This document shows, in pieces, positions 37,297-47,026 of a stretch of DNA of 64,000 bases. Made by a program: the position numbers and the translations under genes. Source of the DNA: Nocardiopsis sp. FR4 (GTDB lineage Bacteria; Actinomycetota; Actinomycetes; Streptosporangiales; Streptosporangiaceae); contig NZ_VWVV01000010.1 in the NCBI RefSeq assembly GCF_009830945.1, positions 62,001-126,000 of the forward strand, in the 5' to 3' direction. Every line of letters begins with the position of its first letter. Positions within the stretch are counted from its first letter, which is position 1. The notes under the pieces were generated by a model. It ran no database searches. It was not told where the DNA came from and saw only the letters and a list, made by a program, of their open reading frames with translations.

Positions 37297-38409
37297 CTAG
37301 CGGCCCCCTTCCGCGCCCTCGAAGGAGGCGAGGTACTCGGCGAATTCGGACCGCTGCTGGTCGATGTGGACGTTGGGCTCGGCGTACACCTCGTGGAAGA
37401 TGTCGAGCGGTTCGGGGTCGACGAGGGCGTGGCACTCGGCGCGCACCTGGGCGCCCAGTTCGTCGGCCTCGGCGTCGACCGAGGCGAAGAACTCCTCGTC
37501 GGCCAGGCCGCCCCGCTCCAGGTAGCGGCGGACCCGCAGGATCGGGTCCTTGGCCTTCCACTCGTCCAGCTCGGCCGGCACCCGGTAGCGGGTGGGGTCG
37601 TCGTTGGTGGTGTGGGCGCCCATCCGGTAGGTGAACGCCTCGATGAGGGTGGGGCCGTTGCCCTCGCGGGCGTTGTCCAGGGCGGCGCGGGTCACGGCCA
37701 GGCAGGCCAGGACGTCGTTGCCGTCCACGCGCAGGCCGGGGAAACCGAACCCGGCGGCGCGCCGGTAGATGGGCACGCGGGACTGGCGCTCCAGCGGCTC
37801 GGAGATGGCCCACTGGTTGTTCTGGCAGAAGAAGACCACGGGGGCGTTGTTGACCGAGGCGAAGTTGAACGCCTCGTTGGTGTCGCCCTGGCTGGTGGCC
37901 CCGTCGCCGAAGTAGGAGATGACGGCGGTGCCGTTCTCACCGCCGACGGCGCCGTCGCGCTGGACGCCCATGGCGTAGCCGGTGGCGTGCAGCGCCTGGC
38001 TGCCGATCACGATCGTGTACAGGTGGAATCCCCGCTCGTGGGGGTCCCAGCCGCCGTTGGTGACACCGCGGAACATGCCGAGCAGTTCCTTGGGGGCGAT
38101 GCCCCGGCACCAGGCGACACCGTGCTCGCGGTAGGAGGGGAACGCCATGTCGTTCTCGCGCAGCGCGCGGCCGGAGCCGATCTGCGCCGCCTCCTGGCCG
38201 AGCAGGGAGGCCCACAGACCCAGTTCGCCCTGGCGCTGGAGGGATACGGCCTCACCGTCGACCCGGCGTACCAGGACCAGGTCACGGTAGAGAGCGCGGA
38301 CCTCGTCCGCGCTGATGTCCAGGGGGTAGTCGGGGTGCCCCGTCAGTTCCCCTTCCGGTGTCAGGAGCTGGATGAGCTCCGGTTCCTCGTGCGCGGTGGT
38401 ATCCGACAC
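37297..38409 (-). CDS. bkdA: Branched-chain 2-oxoacid dehydrogenase E1 alpha
   Basis: 370 residues. The thiamine diphosphate/Mg motif is GDGATSQGDTNEAFNFA followed by CQNN (about residues 169-194), and the stretch GVTNGGWDPHERGFHLY is characteristic of actinobacterial BkdA. The GTG at 38409 after GAGGAG is chosen; a longer frame to 38538 lacks conserved character. First gene of the operon bkdA-bkdB-bkdC; no E3 gene nearby, so a shared lipoamide dehydrogenase is expected. Confidence 0.92.
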   Translation of the reverse strand: MSDTTAHEEPELIQLLTPEGELTGHPDYPLDISADEVRALYRDLVLVRRVDGEAVSLQRQGELGLWASLLGQEAAQIGSGRALRENDMAFPSYREHGVAWCRGIAPKELLGMFRGVTNGGWDPHERGFHLYTIVIGSQALHATGYAMGVQRDGAVGGENGTAVISYFGDGATSQGDTNEAFNFASVNNAPVVFFCQNNQWAISEPLERQSRVPIYRRAAGFGFPGLRVDGNDVLACLAVTRAALDNAREGNGPTLIEAFTYRMGAHTTNDDPTRYRVPAELDEWKAKDPILRVRRYLERGGLADEEFFASVDAEADELGAQVRAECHALVDPEPLDIFHEVYAEPNVHIDQQRSEFAEYLASFEGAEGGR

Positions 38410-38856
38410 GTCGCTCCTCGGGTTCTCGGGGCCGAATTCGCGTGGGTGAACGCTGATCGGCCGGATCACGGTCCGCCCTGTCCCGGGGTGGTGGGAGAGG
38501 GCGAACAGCCCTCCCCATATCGTGACAGACCTCACCATGGAGAGCGCAAGCCCTCAGCGTCACTTTTCAGCTGCGTGCCCCATGATCCAGGACCGCACGG
38601 CAACGCGGTTACCAGGGCTTCCTAGCATCGGCAGGGTCTCGCGGCCCCGCTCCGGGCGCCGGTCGGCGACGGGCGCGCGGCCGGAGGCCGCGGGCGCACG
38701 AGGGGGCCCGGGCGCGGCACGGATCGCGACGGGGACGGGAGGAGAGGGAACGGGAGGGAGGAGGGAGCGGGGACGCCCGCGTGAGGGAGCCGGAGGTCAC
38801 CGGCTTCGGGGCGCCCGGTCGGGGCCGGAGCGCGGGGCGGCTCCAGCCACCGCCGC
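38410..38856. other. Intergenic region with a purine-rich tract
   Basis: A 447-bp gap between the start of bkdA and the end of the sigma factor gene. The bkd promoter should lie near 38410-38600. From 38731 to 38773 the + strand is almost pure purine, with five runs of three or more G separated by 1-6 bases (GGGGACGGG to GGGAGGG), which fits a G-quadruplex pattern. No open frame long enough for an anti-sigma factor is present. Confidence 0.5.
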
Positions 38857-39474
38857 CTACGGGACGGCGGGTACCCGCATCCCGCGGTCGCGGGCGTAGT
38901 CGGCGAGCATCTCGCGGAGCTGGCGGCGGGCGCGGTGCAGGCGGGACATCACCGTTCCCAGCGGGGTCCCCATGCGCTCGGCCACCTCCTTGTAGGCGTA
39001 GCCCTCGATGTCGACGAGGTAGATGACCTCCTGGAACTCCTCGGGCAGCTGCGACAGCGCCTGCTTGATGTCGGAGTCGGGCAGGTGGTCCAGGACCTCG
39101 TTCTCGGCCGACCGCATCCCGGACGAGGTGTGCGCCTCGGCGGCGGCGAGCTGCCAGTCCTTGATCTCGTCGGTGGTCTCCTGGCGCGGCTCCCGCTGCT
39201 TCTTGCGGTAGCCGTTGATGAAGGTGTTGGTCAGAATCCGGTAAAGCCAGGCACGCAGGTTCGTACCCGCACGGAACTGGTGGAAATTCGCGAACGCCTT
39301 GGCGAAGGTCTCCTGAACGAGATCCTCGGCGTCGGCGGGGTTTCGCGTCATCCTCAGCGCCGTGGGGTAGAGCTGGTCGGCGAACGGCGTCACCGCGGTC
39401 GCGAAGTCCAGTGTCTGCGCTTCGTCACGGGTTTCACCGGTCGTGGAGGCCTGGTCCATTTCTATAGTCGTCAA
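38857..39474 (-). CDS. sigR: SigR/SigH-type ECF sigma factor
   Basis: 205 residues. Region 2 reads [20 protein letters not shown] then [16 protein letters not shown] (about 51-90) and region 4 has [27 protein letters not shown] (about 152-178, shown as pieces: [24 protein letters not shown]). These are hallmarks of the thiol-oxidative-stress sigma SigR/SigH, which activates thioredoxin and mycothiol genes. The TTG at 39474 with GAGGGGG five bases upstream fits best; an internal ATG at 39459 is an alternative. Normally rsrA, encoding the zinc anti-sigma factor, follows at once; here none does. Confidence 0.87.
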   Translation of the reverse strand: MTTIEMDQASTTGETRDEAQTLDFATAVTPFADQLYPTALRMTRNPADAEDLVQETFAKAFANFHQFRAGTNLRAWLYRILTNTFINGYRKKQREPRQETTDEIKDWQLAAAEAHTSSGMRSAENEVLDHLPDSDIKQALSQLPEEFQEVIYLVDIEGYAYKEVAERMGTPLGTVMSRLHRARRQLREMLADYARDRGMRVPAVP

Positions 39475-39757
39475 GATTCCCCCTCAGGACGACCGGACGG
39501 TCACTTCCACTCTGTTAGACGCCACCGCGCTCTTCCGATGATGACACCCATCGACGTGATACGGGTCACGGGAGCCCCGAAGCCATCCCCCGCACCGGTC
39601 AGGGTGCGGTAAAGGCGCGGCGCGCTTCCTCGCCAGGACGCCTACCCACTCCCACGTGCCGTACGCTTGCGACGCCCCCTCCCGTTCGAGAGTCCGTGGA
39701 GGCCGGCCCGCCCGCCGCAGGCACGTGCGGCACACCCGTTTCCTTGTGGAGGACCCT

Positions 39758-40003
39758 GTGGCCCGCGTCGTGGTTGACGTCATGCTCAAGCCCGAGATCC
39801 TGGACCCCCAGGGCCAGGCCATCGCCGGAGCCTGCTCCCGGTTGGGCTTCGAGGGGATCGCGCAGGTCCGCCAGGGCAAGCGCTTCGAGGTCGAGGTCGA
39901 GGGGGAGGCGGACGAGGCCCGGCTGGCCGACGTCCGCCGCCTGGCCGAGACCCTGCTCGCCAACACGGTCATCGAGGACTACGAGGTCCGCGTGGAGAAG
40001 TAG
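39758..40003 (+). CDS. purS: Phosphoribosylformylglycinamidine synthase subunit PurS
   Basis: 81 residues, the family's usual size. VVVDVMLKPEILDPQGQAI and the ending TVIEDYEVRVEK are typical. PurS bridges PurL and PurQ in step four of purine synthesis (FGAR to FGAM). The GTG at 39758 has GGAGG five bases upstream; a longer frame to 39656 is non-family. Two hairpins after it, the second with a T-rich tail, separate it from the downstream ATPase and purQ. Confidence 0.93.
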   Translation: MARVVVDVMLKPEILDPQGQAIAGACSRLGFEGIAQVRQGKRFEVEVEGEADEARLADVRRLAETLLANTVIEDYEVRVEK

Positions 40004-40088
40004 GGGGAGGCGTCGCCCCGCGGGAGCGCGGGCGTGAGTTCCGCCACAACAGCGGCCCCCTCTTCCCGCGGGTGACCGCGCCGGGGGA

Positions 40089-40125
40089 GCCGTTCGGAAA
40101 GATTCGGCGAATTCCTCCGAACGGC
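40089..40125 (+). terminator. Hairpin downstream of purS
   Basis: Perfect 10-bp stem GCCGTTCGGA (40089-40098) / TCCGAACGGC (40116-40125) with a 17-base loop, without a T-run. It may act together with the hairpin at 40156. Confidence 0.5.
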
Positions 40126-40155
40126 GTCCGACGTGCCAGAAGCTCCGGAAAATCC

Positions 40156-40190
40156 AGCCGTGTCCTCTCAGGGGCACGGCTGTTCGTTTT
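40156..40190 (+). terminator. Intrinsic terminator between purS and the ATPase gene
   Basis: AGCCGTG (40156-40162) pairs with CACGGCT (40175-40181) around a short loop, followed by GTTCGTTTT. This is one of the few T-tailed terminators in the window and implies that purS is not cotranscribed with purQ. Confidence 0.7.
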
Positions 40191-40263
40191 ACTCCATCCG
40201 CCGTCGGGGAAGGTCCCTAACATGCCGGGTTGAACACGACGACGGAGCACGAGAGGTGTACTA

Positions 40264-40749
40264 ATGGACGCCGTTTTCTCGATCTCCCTCCCCAGGCAGG
40301 CGTACACGGTCGCCGTCGCACGCGATGTTCTCGGCACCCTCCTCGCCCGGGCGGGGGTGTGCCGGGACTGCGCCGACGACATCCTGTTGGCCGTCTCCGA
40401 GGCCTGTGCCAACGCGGTCGACCACGGTCGACCCGCTTCCGACTACAGGGTCGAGGCCGAGATGGGCACGCGGTGGTGCGAACTCCGCATATCCCACACC
40501 GGAAAGGCACCGGACCCCGCGGCACTCGCCGAGAGGTTCACCGCCGACCACACGCCCCTGCCGGGACTGGAAGCAGAATCGGGCAGGGGCATTCTGTTGA
40601 TGCGCTACCTCATGGACGAGGTCGCCTTCGAGGGGGAACCACGAACAACGGTCCTGTTGCGCAAGCGACTGACCGCCTGCGACGAACCGACACGGGAGGA
40701 GGAGGCGGCGGCCGGCCGGGTGCCCGTCCAGCGCTACGCCCTCCTCTGA
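40264..40749 (+). CDS. RsbW-like ATP-binding (HATPase_c_2) regulator
   Basis: 161 residues. N-box LAVSEACANAVDH (about residues 44-56) and a G2-like turn ESGRGILLMRYLMDEV (about 103-118) identify the anti-sigma/serine-kinase GHKL fold used by RsbW/SpoIIAB-type regulators in partner-switching. The G1 segment is poorly kept (ISHTGKAPDP instead of DxGxG), so ATP binding may be weak. The ATG at 40264 lies close behind GAGAGG. It sits between purS and purQ but behind a terminator, so it is probably an independent gene. Its target sigma or anti-sigma antagonist is not in the window. Confidence 0.8.
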   Translation: MDAVFSISLPRQAYTVAVARDVLGTLLARAGVCRDCADDILLAVSEACANAVDHGRPASDYRVEAEMGTRWCELRISHTGKAPDPAALAERFTADHTPLPGLEAESGRGILLMRYLMDEVAFEGEPRTTVLLRKRLTACDEPTREEEAAAGRVPVQRYALL

Positions 40750-41097
40750 ACCACCGCTCCGGCGGCCGGGACCGACTCCGGTGACCAAGACCACAGGTCG
40801 CGGTCGGCCCCGGGGGTGTTCGGCCCGGCATACACCCCGAGACCCCGCGGGAGCGCACGGCGCGCCGGGAGAACTGTCGGATCGCACACCGTTCCGGGCG
40901 TGCCGCGGACGTCCCGTTCGGAGGATCCTCCAGGTCCGCGGCCCCCGGAGGGGGTCGACGTCGTACCTGAGCACAGGTGAGCGGGTACGCTGCGAAGTGC
41001 GGACGCACCGTCCCCAGCGACGGGACCGGCATCTCCCCGCCGAACGCTCCCCGTGCACGCGGGGATGGACCCGAACCAAACCTCTCGGAGTGTGCTC
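40750..41097. other. Intergenic region before purQ
   Basis: A 348-bp gap. A TACGCT hexamer (40986-40991) about 105 bp before purQ could be a -10 box. No gene and no recognisable purine riboswitch fold was seen. Confidence 0.45.
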
Positions 41098-41793
41098 ATG
41101 ACAGCCCGCGTGGGCGTCGTCACCTTCCCCGGCTCCCTCGACGACAAGGACGCCGCGCGCGCGGTCGCGCTGGCCGGGGCCGAACCCGTCTCCCTCTGGC
41201 ACGCGGACGCCGACCTCAGGGGCGTGGACGCCGTCGTCCTGCCCGGCGGCTTCTCCTACGGCGACTACCTGCGCTGCGGCGCCATCGCCCGGTTCGCCCC
41301 GCTGATGTCGGAGCTGGTCCCGGCCGCCCGCTCGGGCGCGCTGCCGGTGCTGGGCATCTGCAACGGGTTCCAGATCCTGTGCGAGAGCCACCTGCTCCCC
41401 GGGGCCCTGACCCGCAACTCCTCCCTGCGCTTCGTCAACCGCGAGCAGGTGCTGCGCGTGGAGAACACCGGCACCGCGTGGACCGGCTCCTACACCGAGG
41501 GCCAGGAGGTCCTGGTGGTTCTCAAGAGCGGTGAGGGCAGCTACGTCGCCGACGAGCACACCCTCGACGAACTGGAGGCCGCGGGCCGGGTCGTGGTCCG
41601 CTACGTGGGCGGCAACCCCAACGGGTCGCGCCGCGACATCGCCGGGATCACCAACGAGCACGGCAACGTCGTCGGCCTCATGCCCCACCCCGAGCACGCC
41701 GTGGAGGCGCTCACCGGCCCGTCCACCGACGGCCTGGGCTTCTTCTCCTCGATCCTCACGCACCTGGCCGCCGGCTCGCCGGTGAACGCCTGA
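41098..41793 (+). CDS. purQ: Phosphoribosylformylglycinamidine synthase subunit PurQ (glutaminase)
   Basis: 231 residues. Class I glutamine amidotransferase with the nucleophile Cys in [10 protein letters not shown] (about residue 86) and the His/Glu of HPEHAVE near 200. It supplies ammonia to PurL. The ATG at 41098 is preceded by CGGAG; a frame to 41053 is longer than the family. Start of a small operon with a one-TM protein and purL. Confidence 0.94.
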   Translation: MTARVGVVTFPGSLDDKDAARAVALAGAEPVSLWHADADLRGVDAVVLPGGFSYGDYLRCGAIARFAPLMSELVPAARSGALPVLGICNGFQILCESHLLPGALTRNSSLRFVNREQVLRVENTGTAWTGSYTEGQEVLVVLKSGEGSYVADEHTLDELEAAGRVVVRYVGGNPNGSRRDIAGITNEHGNVVGLMPHPEHAVEALTGPSTDGLGFFSSILTHLAAGSPVNA

Positions 41794-41824
41794 CCCGCGT
41801 ACCGAACAGGGGGTAGGTCCCGCG

Positions 41825-42346
41825 ATGATGGCGCTGCTGCGCTCCAGAAGGACGATGTTCGTCCTCGTCGGCCTGGTCGTGGTCGGCCTGGTGGTGTCCG
41901 CCGCGATCGGGCTCTTCAACGCCATCGGGACCGCACCCGTCACCGCGCCCCAGCAGGAACAGCAGCAGAACGGGGACCGGGGCACCGGCCAGGCCCCGGC
42001 CGCCCCGCCGGACGCGGGCGTGCTCGGCCAGGCCCCGCCCGGCCTGGCCTACGTCTCCGACCCGGAGGCCGACGTCTACTGCGAGGGGACCGAGTGCGTC
42101 CGGCTGGTCATGGTCATGACCGAGGACGGCGAACTGCCCGAGGACTCCCGCGCGTCGGTGGAGGCCGTGGCCGACCAGCTGACCGCGCGCGGCTGGGAGG
42201 AGCAGCGACCCCAGGGCGCCCCGGCCGACCAGCTCTTCCTCAGCGACGGCGAGCACATCCTGGCCGACACCTCCTCGCACGACGACCCCGAGTCCGCCGC
42301 GATGCTCATGCTCGGCGACGCGGGCGGGGACACCACCAGCCCCTGA
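41825..42346 (+). CDS. Single-TM or secreted protein between purQ and purL
   Basis: 173 residues. An N-terminal Arg-rich start and TM helix (about residues 11-31, [19 protein letters not shown]) are followed by a Pro/Gln linker and a small domain with two Cys ([12 protein letters not shown]) and helix ([14 protein letters not shown]). The Cys pair could form a disulfide outside the cell. No family recognised. It starts 31 bp after purQ, so cotranscription with purine genes is likely, though no purine role is obvious. Confidence 0.6.
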   Translation: MMALLRSRRTMFVLVGLVVVGLVVSAAIGLFNAIGTAPVTAPQQEQQQNGDRGTGQAPAAPPDAGVLGQAPPGLAYVSDPEADVYCEGTECVRLVMVMTEDGELPEDSRASVEAVADQLTARGWEEQRPQGAPADQLFLSDGEHILADTSSHDDPESAAMLMLGDAGGDTTSP

Positions 42347-42416
42347 CCACGACTCCGCGCCGGTCGGCGGACGCCACGGCTCGACCCACACCCGCACACC
42401 CCGAACGGAACCACGC

Positions 42417-44711
42417 ATGTCTGAAGCACCTGGACTCGACACCGTCGCCGTGGCGCACGACAGCCCGGACACGCCGCAGCCCTACGCGGAACTGGGCATG
42501 GCCAAGGACGAGTACGAGCGGGTCCGCGAGATCCTGGGCCGGCGCCCCACCTCCGCCGAACTGGCCATCTACTCGGTCATGTGGAGCGAGCACTGCTCCT
42601 ACAAGTCCTCCAAGGCGCACCTGCGCCAGTTCGGGGAGAAGGCCCCCGAGAGCGACGCCCTGCTCGTGGGCATGGGTGAGAACGCGGGTGTGGTGGACGT
42701 CGGCGACGGCCGCGCGGTGACGTTCAAGATCGAGTCGCACAACCACCCCTCCTACGTGGAGCCGCACCAGGGCGCGGCCACCGGTGTGGGCGGCATCGTC
42801 CGCGACATCCTCACCATGGGCGCCCGGCCCGTGGCGGTCATGGACGCGCTGCGGTTCGGCCCCGCCGACGCCGACGACACCAAGCGGGTGCTGCCGGGCG
42901 TGGTCTCGGGCATCTCCTTCTACGGCAACTGCCTGGGCCTGCCCAACATCGGCGGCGAGATCGGCTTCGGCCCCGGGTACATCGGCAACCCCCTGGTCAA
43001 CGCCCTGTGCGTGGGTGTGATGCGGCACGAGGACATCAAGCTGGCGCAGGCCCCCGGCCCGGGCAACAAGGTGGTGCTGTTCGGCTCCACCACCGGCCCC
43101 GACGGAATCGGCGGCGCCTCGGTGCTGGCCAGCGCCACCTTCGACGACGAGTCGCACGCCAAGCGGCCCAGCGTCCAGGTCGGCGATCCGTTCATGGAGA
43201 AGCTGCTCATCGAGTGCAGCCTGGAGCTGTTCGACAAGGACCTGGTCGTGGGCATCCAGGACCTGGGCGCGGCGGGCGTCTCCTGTGCCACCACCGAGCT
43301 GGCCGCGGGCGGCACCGGCGGTATGCGCATCCAGCTGGACCGGGTGCCGCTGCGCGACCACCGGCTCACTCCCGAGGAGATCCTCATGAGTGAGTCGCAG
43401 GAGCGCATGATGGCGATCGTCGAGCCCGCCAAGATGGACGAGTTCCTGGCCATCTGCGACAAGTGGCAGATCCTGGCCACCGAGATCGGCGAGGTCACCG
43501 ACGTGACCCCCGAGGAGGCCGAGCGCGGCGGCCGCCTGGTGATGACCTGGCACGGCCAGACCGTGGTGGACATGCCGCCGCGGACCGCCTCCGACGAGGG
43601 CCCGGTCTACCAGCGCCCCTACGCGCGCCCCGCCTCGCAGGACGCGCTCCAGGCCGACGACGCCGCGAAGCTGCCCCGGCCCTCCACCGACGCCGAGCTG
43701 CGCGAGCAGGTGCTGCGCGTACTGGGCGCCCCGGGCGTGGGCGACCCCACCTGGGTCACCCAGCAGTACGACAGTTACGTGCGCGGCGACACGGTGGTCT
43801 CCACCCCGCACGACGCCGGGATGATCCGCATCGCCGACGACTCCCACCGCGGCGTGGCCCTGTCCACCGACGGCAACGGCCGCTTCACCCGCCTGGACCC
43901 CTACACGGGTACGCAGCTGGCCTACGCGGAGGCCTACCGCAACGTCGCCGCCACGGGCGCCCGCCCGCTCGCGGTGACCAACTGCCTCAACTTCGGCTCG
44001 CCGGAGGACCCCGGGGTCATGTGGCAGTTCGCCGAGTCCACGCGGGGCCTGGCCGACGCCTGCCAGCAGCTGGGCACCCCGGTGACCGGCGGCAACGTGA
44101 GCTTCTACAACCAGACCGGCGACGTGGCGATCAACCCCACACCGGTGATCGGCGTGCTCGGCGTGATCGACGACGTGCGCACCCGGCTCCGGAGCTCCTT
44201 CGGCACCGACGGCGCCCGGGTGTTCCTGCTGGGCCGCACCCGGCCGGAGTTCGGCGGTTCGGCCTGGGCCGACACCGTCCACGGCCACCTGGGCGGCCTG
44301 CCGCCGCGGGTGGACCTGGCCGCCGAGGCCGCCCTGGGCGAGGTGCTGGCCGCCTCCGCCGAGCGTGGCCTGGCCGACGCCGCACACGACCTGTCCGACG
44401 GCGGCCTGGCGGTCGCCCTGGCCGAGTCCGCGCTGCGCGGCGGCCGGGGCGTGCGGGTGAGCGTGGCCGGGGACGCCTTCACCGCGCTGTTCAGCGAGTC
44501 CGGTGCCCGAGTCCTCGTGGCCGTGCGCCCGGGCCGGGAGGAGGCCTTCACCGCCCTGGCCGAGGAGCACGGCGTTCCGGTGGAGCGCCTCGGCGAGGTG
44601 GGCGGCGACGCCCTGTCGGTCACGCACCCGGGCGGCGCCGTGGAGATCCCCCTGGCCGAGCTGCGGGAGTCCTACGAGGCGGCCCTGCCCGCCCTGATGG
44701 ACGGCGTGTAG
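42417..44711 (+). CDS. purL: Phosphoribosylformylglycinamidine synthase subunit PurL
   Basis: 764 residues, the small (PurLQS-type) form. [14 protein letters not shown] (about residues 57-70), the ATP/substrate-site region [20 protein letters not shown] (about 103-122) and [12 protein letters not shown] (about 558-569) are canonical. It makes FGAM from FGAR, ATP and ammonia from PurQ. ATG 42417; last gene of the purQ group, followed by a long hairpin. Confidence 0.95.
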   Translation: MSEAPGLDTVAVAHDSPDTPQPYAELGMAKDEYERVREILGRRPTSAELAIYSVMWSEHCSYKSSKAHLRQFGEKAPESDALLVGMGENAGVVDVGDGRAVTFKIESHNHPSYVEPHQGAATGVGGIVRDILTMGARPVAVMDALRFGPADADDTKRVLPGVVSGISFYGNCLGLPNIGGEIGFGPGYIGNPLVNALCVGVMRHEDIKLAQAPGPGNKVVLFGSTTGPDGIGGASVLASATFDDESHAKRPSVQVGDPFMEKLLIECSLELFDKDLVVGIQDLGAAGVSCATTELAAGGTGGMRIQLDRVPLRDHRLTPEEILMSESQERMMAIVEPAKMDEFLAICDKWQILATEIGEVTDVTPEEAERGGRLVMTWHGQTVVDMPPRTASDEGPVYQRPYARPASQDALQADDAAKLPRPSTDAELREQVLRVLGAPGVGDPTWVTQQYDSYVRGDTVVSTPHDAGMIRIADDSHRGVALSTDGNGRFTRLDPYTGTQLAYAEAYRNVAATGARPLAVTNCLNFGSPEDPGVMWQFAESTRGLADACQQLGTPVTGGNVSFYNQTGDVAINPTPVIGVLGVIDDVRTRLRSSFGTDGARVFLLGRTRPEFGGSAWADTVHGHLGGLPPRVDLAAEAALGEVLAASAERGLADAAHDLSDGGLAVALAESALRGGRGVRVSVAGDAFTALFSESGARVLVAVRPGREEAFTALAEEHGVPVERLGEVGGDALSVTHPGGAVEIPLAELRESYEAALPALMDGV

Positions 44712-45075
44712 CCACCACGCGACCGCGGCGGGGAGGCGCCCGTGGGCGCGTCCCCGCCGCGGGTCGGTCGGCCCGCGGACGGGCCCAGGGGGAATCGGCA
44801 GCGTTGCGCTGAAGCTCAGGGATCGTGGTCCTCCGGTCCCTCACCATGGTGTCCACGCCTCCGGCGCATGACCGCGTTCCGCATCTGCCAGACGTTTCTG
44901 GACCTGTGCCGGACACATGCCGCATACGACACAACACTGGTGGATTTATCCCTGACTTCCGTCTGACCGCCGCTACCAGGTGGGTAGGGGCCGAGGAGTG
45001 GACATCGTACGGGGTCCGCGCGGCCCGACAGCGGGCCACCGGTAGAAACAGGGGACGGCGAAGGGAGCGGACATC
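44712..45075. other. Intergenic region after purL
   Basis: A 364-bp gap beginning with the purL terminator. The part at 44880-44960 is AT-richer and may hold the promoter of the small gene at 45076. Nothing else recognised. Confidence 0.5.
44723..44762 (+). terminator. Terminator after purL
   Basis: A 12-bp perfect outer stem CCGCGGCGGGGA (44723-44734) / TCCCCGCCGCGG (44751-44762) enclosing an inner GCGCCC/GGGCGC stem, 12 bp after the stop codon. Confidence 0.75.
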
Positions 45076-45315
45076 ATGCGACGCGGCAGGTTGAAGGGCC
45101 CCCTGGGCAGCCACGAACGCCCTGCGAGCCCTCTGGGCTTCCGGCTGGTGCTGGCCGTGTTCGGCGCCCTGGTGATGCTGGTCGCCACGGTGAGCGCCTA
45201 CGTGTGGACCGACCAGACGTGGCTGGTGGTCCTGTTCGGTGCGGGCTTCATCGCCTCCTGCGTGAACGTGTACTGGGTGGGGCGCCGTCTGAGGTACGAG
45301 CGCCCGGTCCGCTGA
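45076..45315 (+). CDS. Small two-TM membrane protein (DUF6343-like)
   Basis: 79 residues, ATG with GGGAG upstream. A positively charged start (RRGRLKGPLGSHERPAS) and two hydrophobic helices (LGFRLVLAVFGALVMLVATVS and WLVVLFGAGFIASCVNVYWVG) with an Arg-rich tail. It resembles the small actinobacterial DUF6343-type membrane proteins of unknown role. Confidence 0.6.
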   Translation: MRRGRLKGPLGSHERPASPLGFRLVLAVFGALVMLVATVSAYVWTDQTWLVVLFGAGFIASCVNVYWVGRRLRYERPVR

Positions 45316-45556
45316 CGGCCGGTCCGCCGGGCACCGGAAAGCCGCGGAGCCCCCGTCAGCGCGGGGCCGGCTGGTTTCCGCGTGCCGGACACGGAGCGGG
45401 GAGCGAACACGCACGAGCGCGGAGGTGAACGCGTCGCCCCCTCGGGCGGCGGGCGCGGGAAGGGCGCGTCCCGCGGGGGCGCATCGGTGGCGGGCGGGGC
45501 GGCCCGGCCACGGGACCGGCTCCAGGTCCGCGGGATCCCTCTGACTTCCTCCGGCC

Positions 45557-45955
45557 GTGCTCGCCGCCGCGGTCGTGGCGCTGTCCGCCGGAGGCGTGCT
45601 GCCGGTGTGGCCCGGCCTGGTGCACCTGGTGGCGCCGCTGGGCGCGGTGGTGGACCTGGGCTTCGACTCCGACGCCCCGGCGGCCTACGAGCCGCTCGGG
45701 AACACGGACGCCCCCGCCGAGATCTACGGGACACCCCTGCCGGAGGGTACGCGCTCCCTCAGCGTCACGCCGGCGGGCGACCTGCCGCTGATGCCCTCCG
45801 GATGGCGGATGGACGTGGGCCGGAACGCCTGCCCGCTGCGCGAGCCGCACCCCTACCTGCCGCCCTCCGGCGGCTACTACGAGGAGGTGAACAGGTTCCT
45901 CGACGGAGACCGCCGCTCGCGTGCCCGGTCTTTCGCGACTGGGGAGCGCCGATGA
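45557..45955 (+). CDS. Doubtful hypothetical protein, possibly broken
   Basis: 132 residues from a GTG. A hydrophobic start (AAAVVALSAGGVLPVWPG) precedes a region with plausible composition and high GC3 up to about position 45900; after that codons look unlike coding DNA, which suggests a frameshift or truncation near the end. No ribosome site stands out and no family is recognised. It may be a remnant or chance frame. Upstream 45316-45556 holds nothing convincing. Confidence 0.3.
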   Translation: MLAAAVVALSAGGVLPVWPGLVHLVAPLGAVVDLGFDSDAPAAYEPLGNTDAPAEIYGTPLPEGTRSLSVTPAGDLPLMPSGWRMDVGRNACPLREPHPYLPPSGGYYEEVNRFLDGDRRSRARSFATGERR

Positions 45956-46060
45956 CCGTCCCCTTCGGCGTCCCGCGGACGCACATGGATCCCTCGGCGG
46001 CGACCGCGGAGGGCGGCTGAGCCGCCGGGGCGGGGAGCGCCTCCCCGCCCCGGCGCGGGG

Positions 46061-47026
46061 TCAGCGTTCAGCGCGGCCCCCGGGGAGCCACTCACGCCAC
46101 ACGTCCGGGTTCTCCCTGACCCATATCTCTGCGGCGTCGGTCGGGTCGAGCCCGTCATCGGCGATCATCCCCGCGACCTCGTTCTGGTGCGCGTTGGTCC
46201 ACGTCCAGTTGTCCAGGAACTGGTACGCGGGGTCGTTCGTCTCCACGAACCCGGCCCGGAAGATCTTGTTCAGCTCGTAGACCGGGTAGTCGCAGGGCAC
46301 GTGGTCGGGGTCCTCGGCGCAGCCCGGCTCGTAGTCGGGGAATTCGACCTTGACCAGGTCCAGCTCGTCATGGAGCCACTGCGGTTCGTAGAAGTAGAAG
46401 AGCACCGGCTCCCCGTTGGCGTACCGCCGCCGGACCTCGGTGATCTGCGAGGCCTCCGAACCCGCGTAGACGATCTCCAGGTCCAGGTCGAACGCGTTGA
46501 TCATCCCCTGGTCCTGGGTGACGAACCCGGGCGCGCCGCCCAGGAACTCCCCCTCCTCGCCGGTCTCGGCGGTGCGGAAGAGGCCGGTGTGCTCCCGCAG
46601 GCCGTCGACGGTGGTGATCTCGGGGTACTCCTCGACCAGGTAGGCCGGGACGTACCAGCCGATCACGCCCTCGTTGCCGTTGGGGCCGCCGTCGACCACC
46701 GTGCCGTTGCCCTCGGGACCGTAGAGCTCCATGAGGTCCTCGTGACCCCAGTTCTCCACGATCACGTCGAGCACGCCCTGGTCCAGGGCCTGCCACGAGG
46801 GCTGTTCGTCGGTGCGCACCAACTGGACCTCGTAGTCCATCTCCTCGCGCAGGATGTAGGCCAGCACCTCGGCGCTGGCCTCGTAGCCGACCCAGCCGTT
46901 GAGGGCCATCCGGACGGTGTTGGGGTCGCGCGCGACCTGGTCGGTGCGCACCGCGCACGAACTCACCATGGCCACGGCCAGCACCACCGAGACGGCCCCG
47001 ACCAGGGAACCTCTCCGCCTAGGCAC
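46061..47026 (-). CDS. Glycine betaine/choline ABC transporter binding lipoprotein
   Basis: 321 residues with a lipoprotein signal (VSVVLAVAMVSSC, lipobox VSSC at Cys 24). The mature protein has the OpuAC fold: LNGWVGYEASAEVLAYIL, LDVIVENWGHEDL and DQGMINAFDLDLEIVY, all known landmarks of betaine binders with Trp/Tyr cage residues. Its start overlaps the end of the permease gene by 8 bp. Last gene of the betB-betA-ABC operon. It should capture glycine betaine or choline outside the membrane. Confidence 0.88.
   Translation of the reverse strand: MPRRRGSLVGAVSVVLAVAMVSSCAVRTDQVARDPNTVRMALNGWVGYEASAEVLAYILREEMDYEVQLVRTDEQPSWQALDQGVLDVIVENWGHEDLMELYGPEGNGTVVDGGPNGNEGVIGWYVPAYLVEEYPEITTVDGLREHTGLFRTAETGEEGEFLGGAPGFVTQDQGMINAFDLDLEIVYAGSEASQITEVRRRYANGEPVLFYFYEPQWLHDELDLVKVEFPDYEPGCAEDPDHVPCDYPVYELNKIFRAGFVETNDPAYQFLDNWTWTNAHQNEVAGMIADDGLDPTDAAEIWVRENPDVWREWLPGGRAER

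Noticed and set aside
38602..38856. Search for an rsrA gene next to the sigma factor
   Set aside because: No frame long enough (about 100 codons) and no HX3CX2C zinc motif on either strand.
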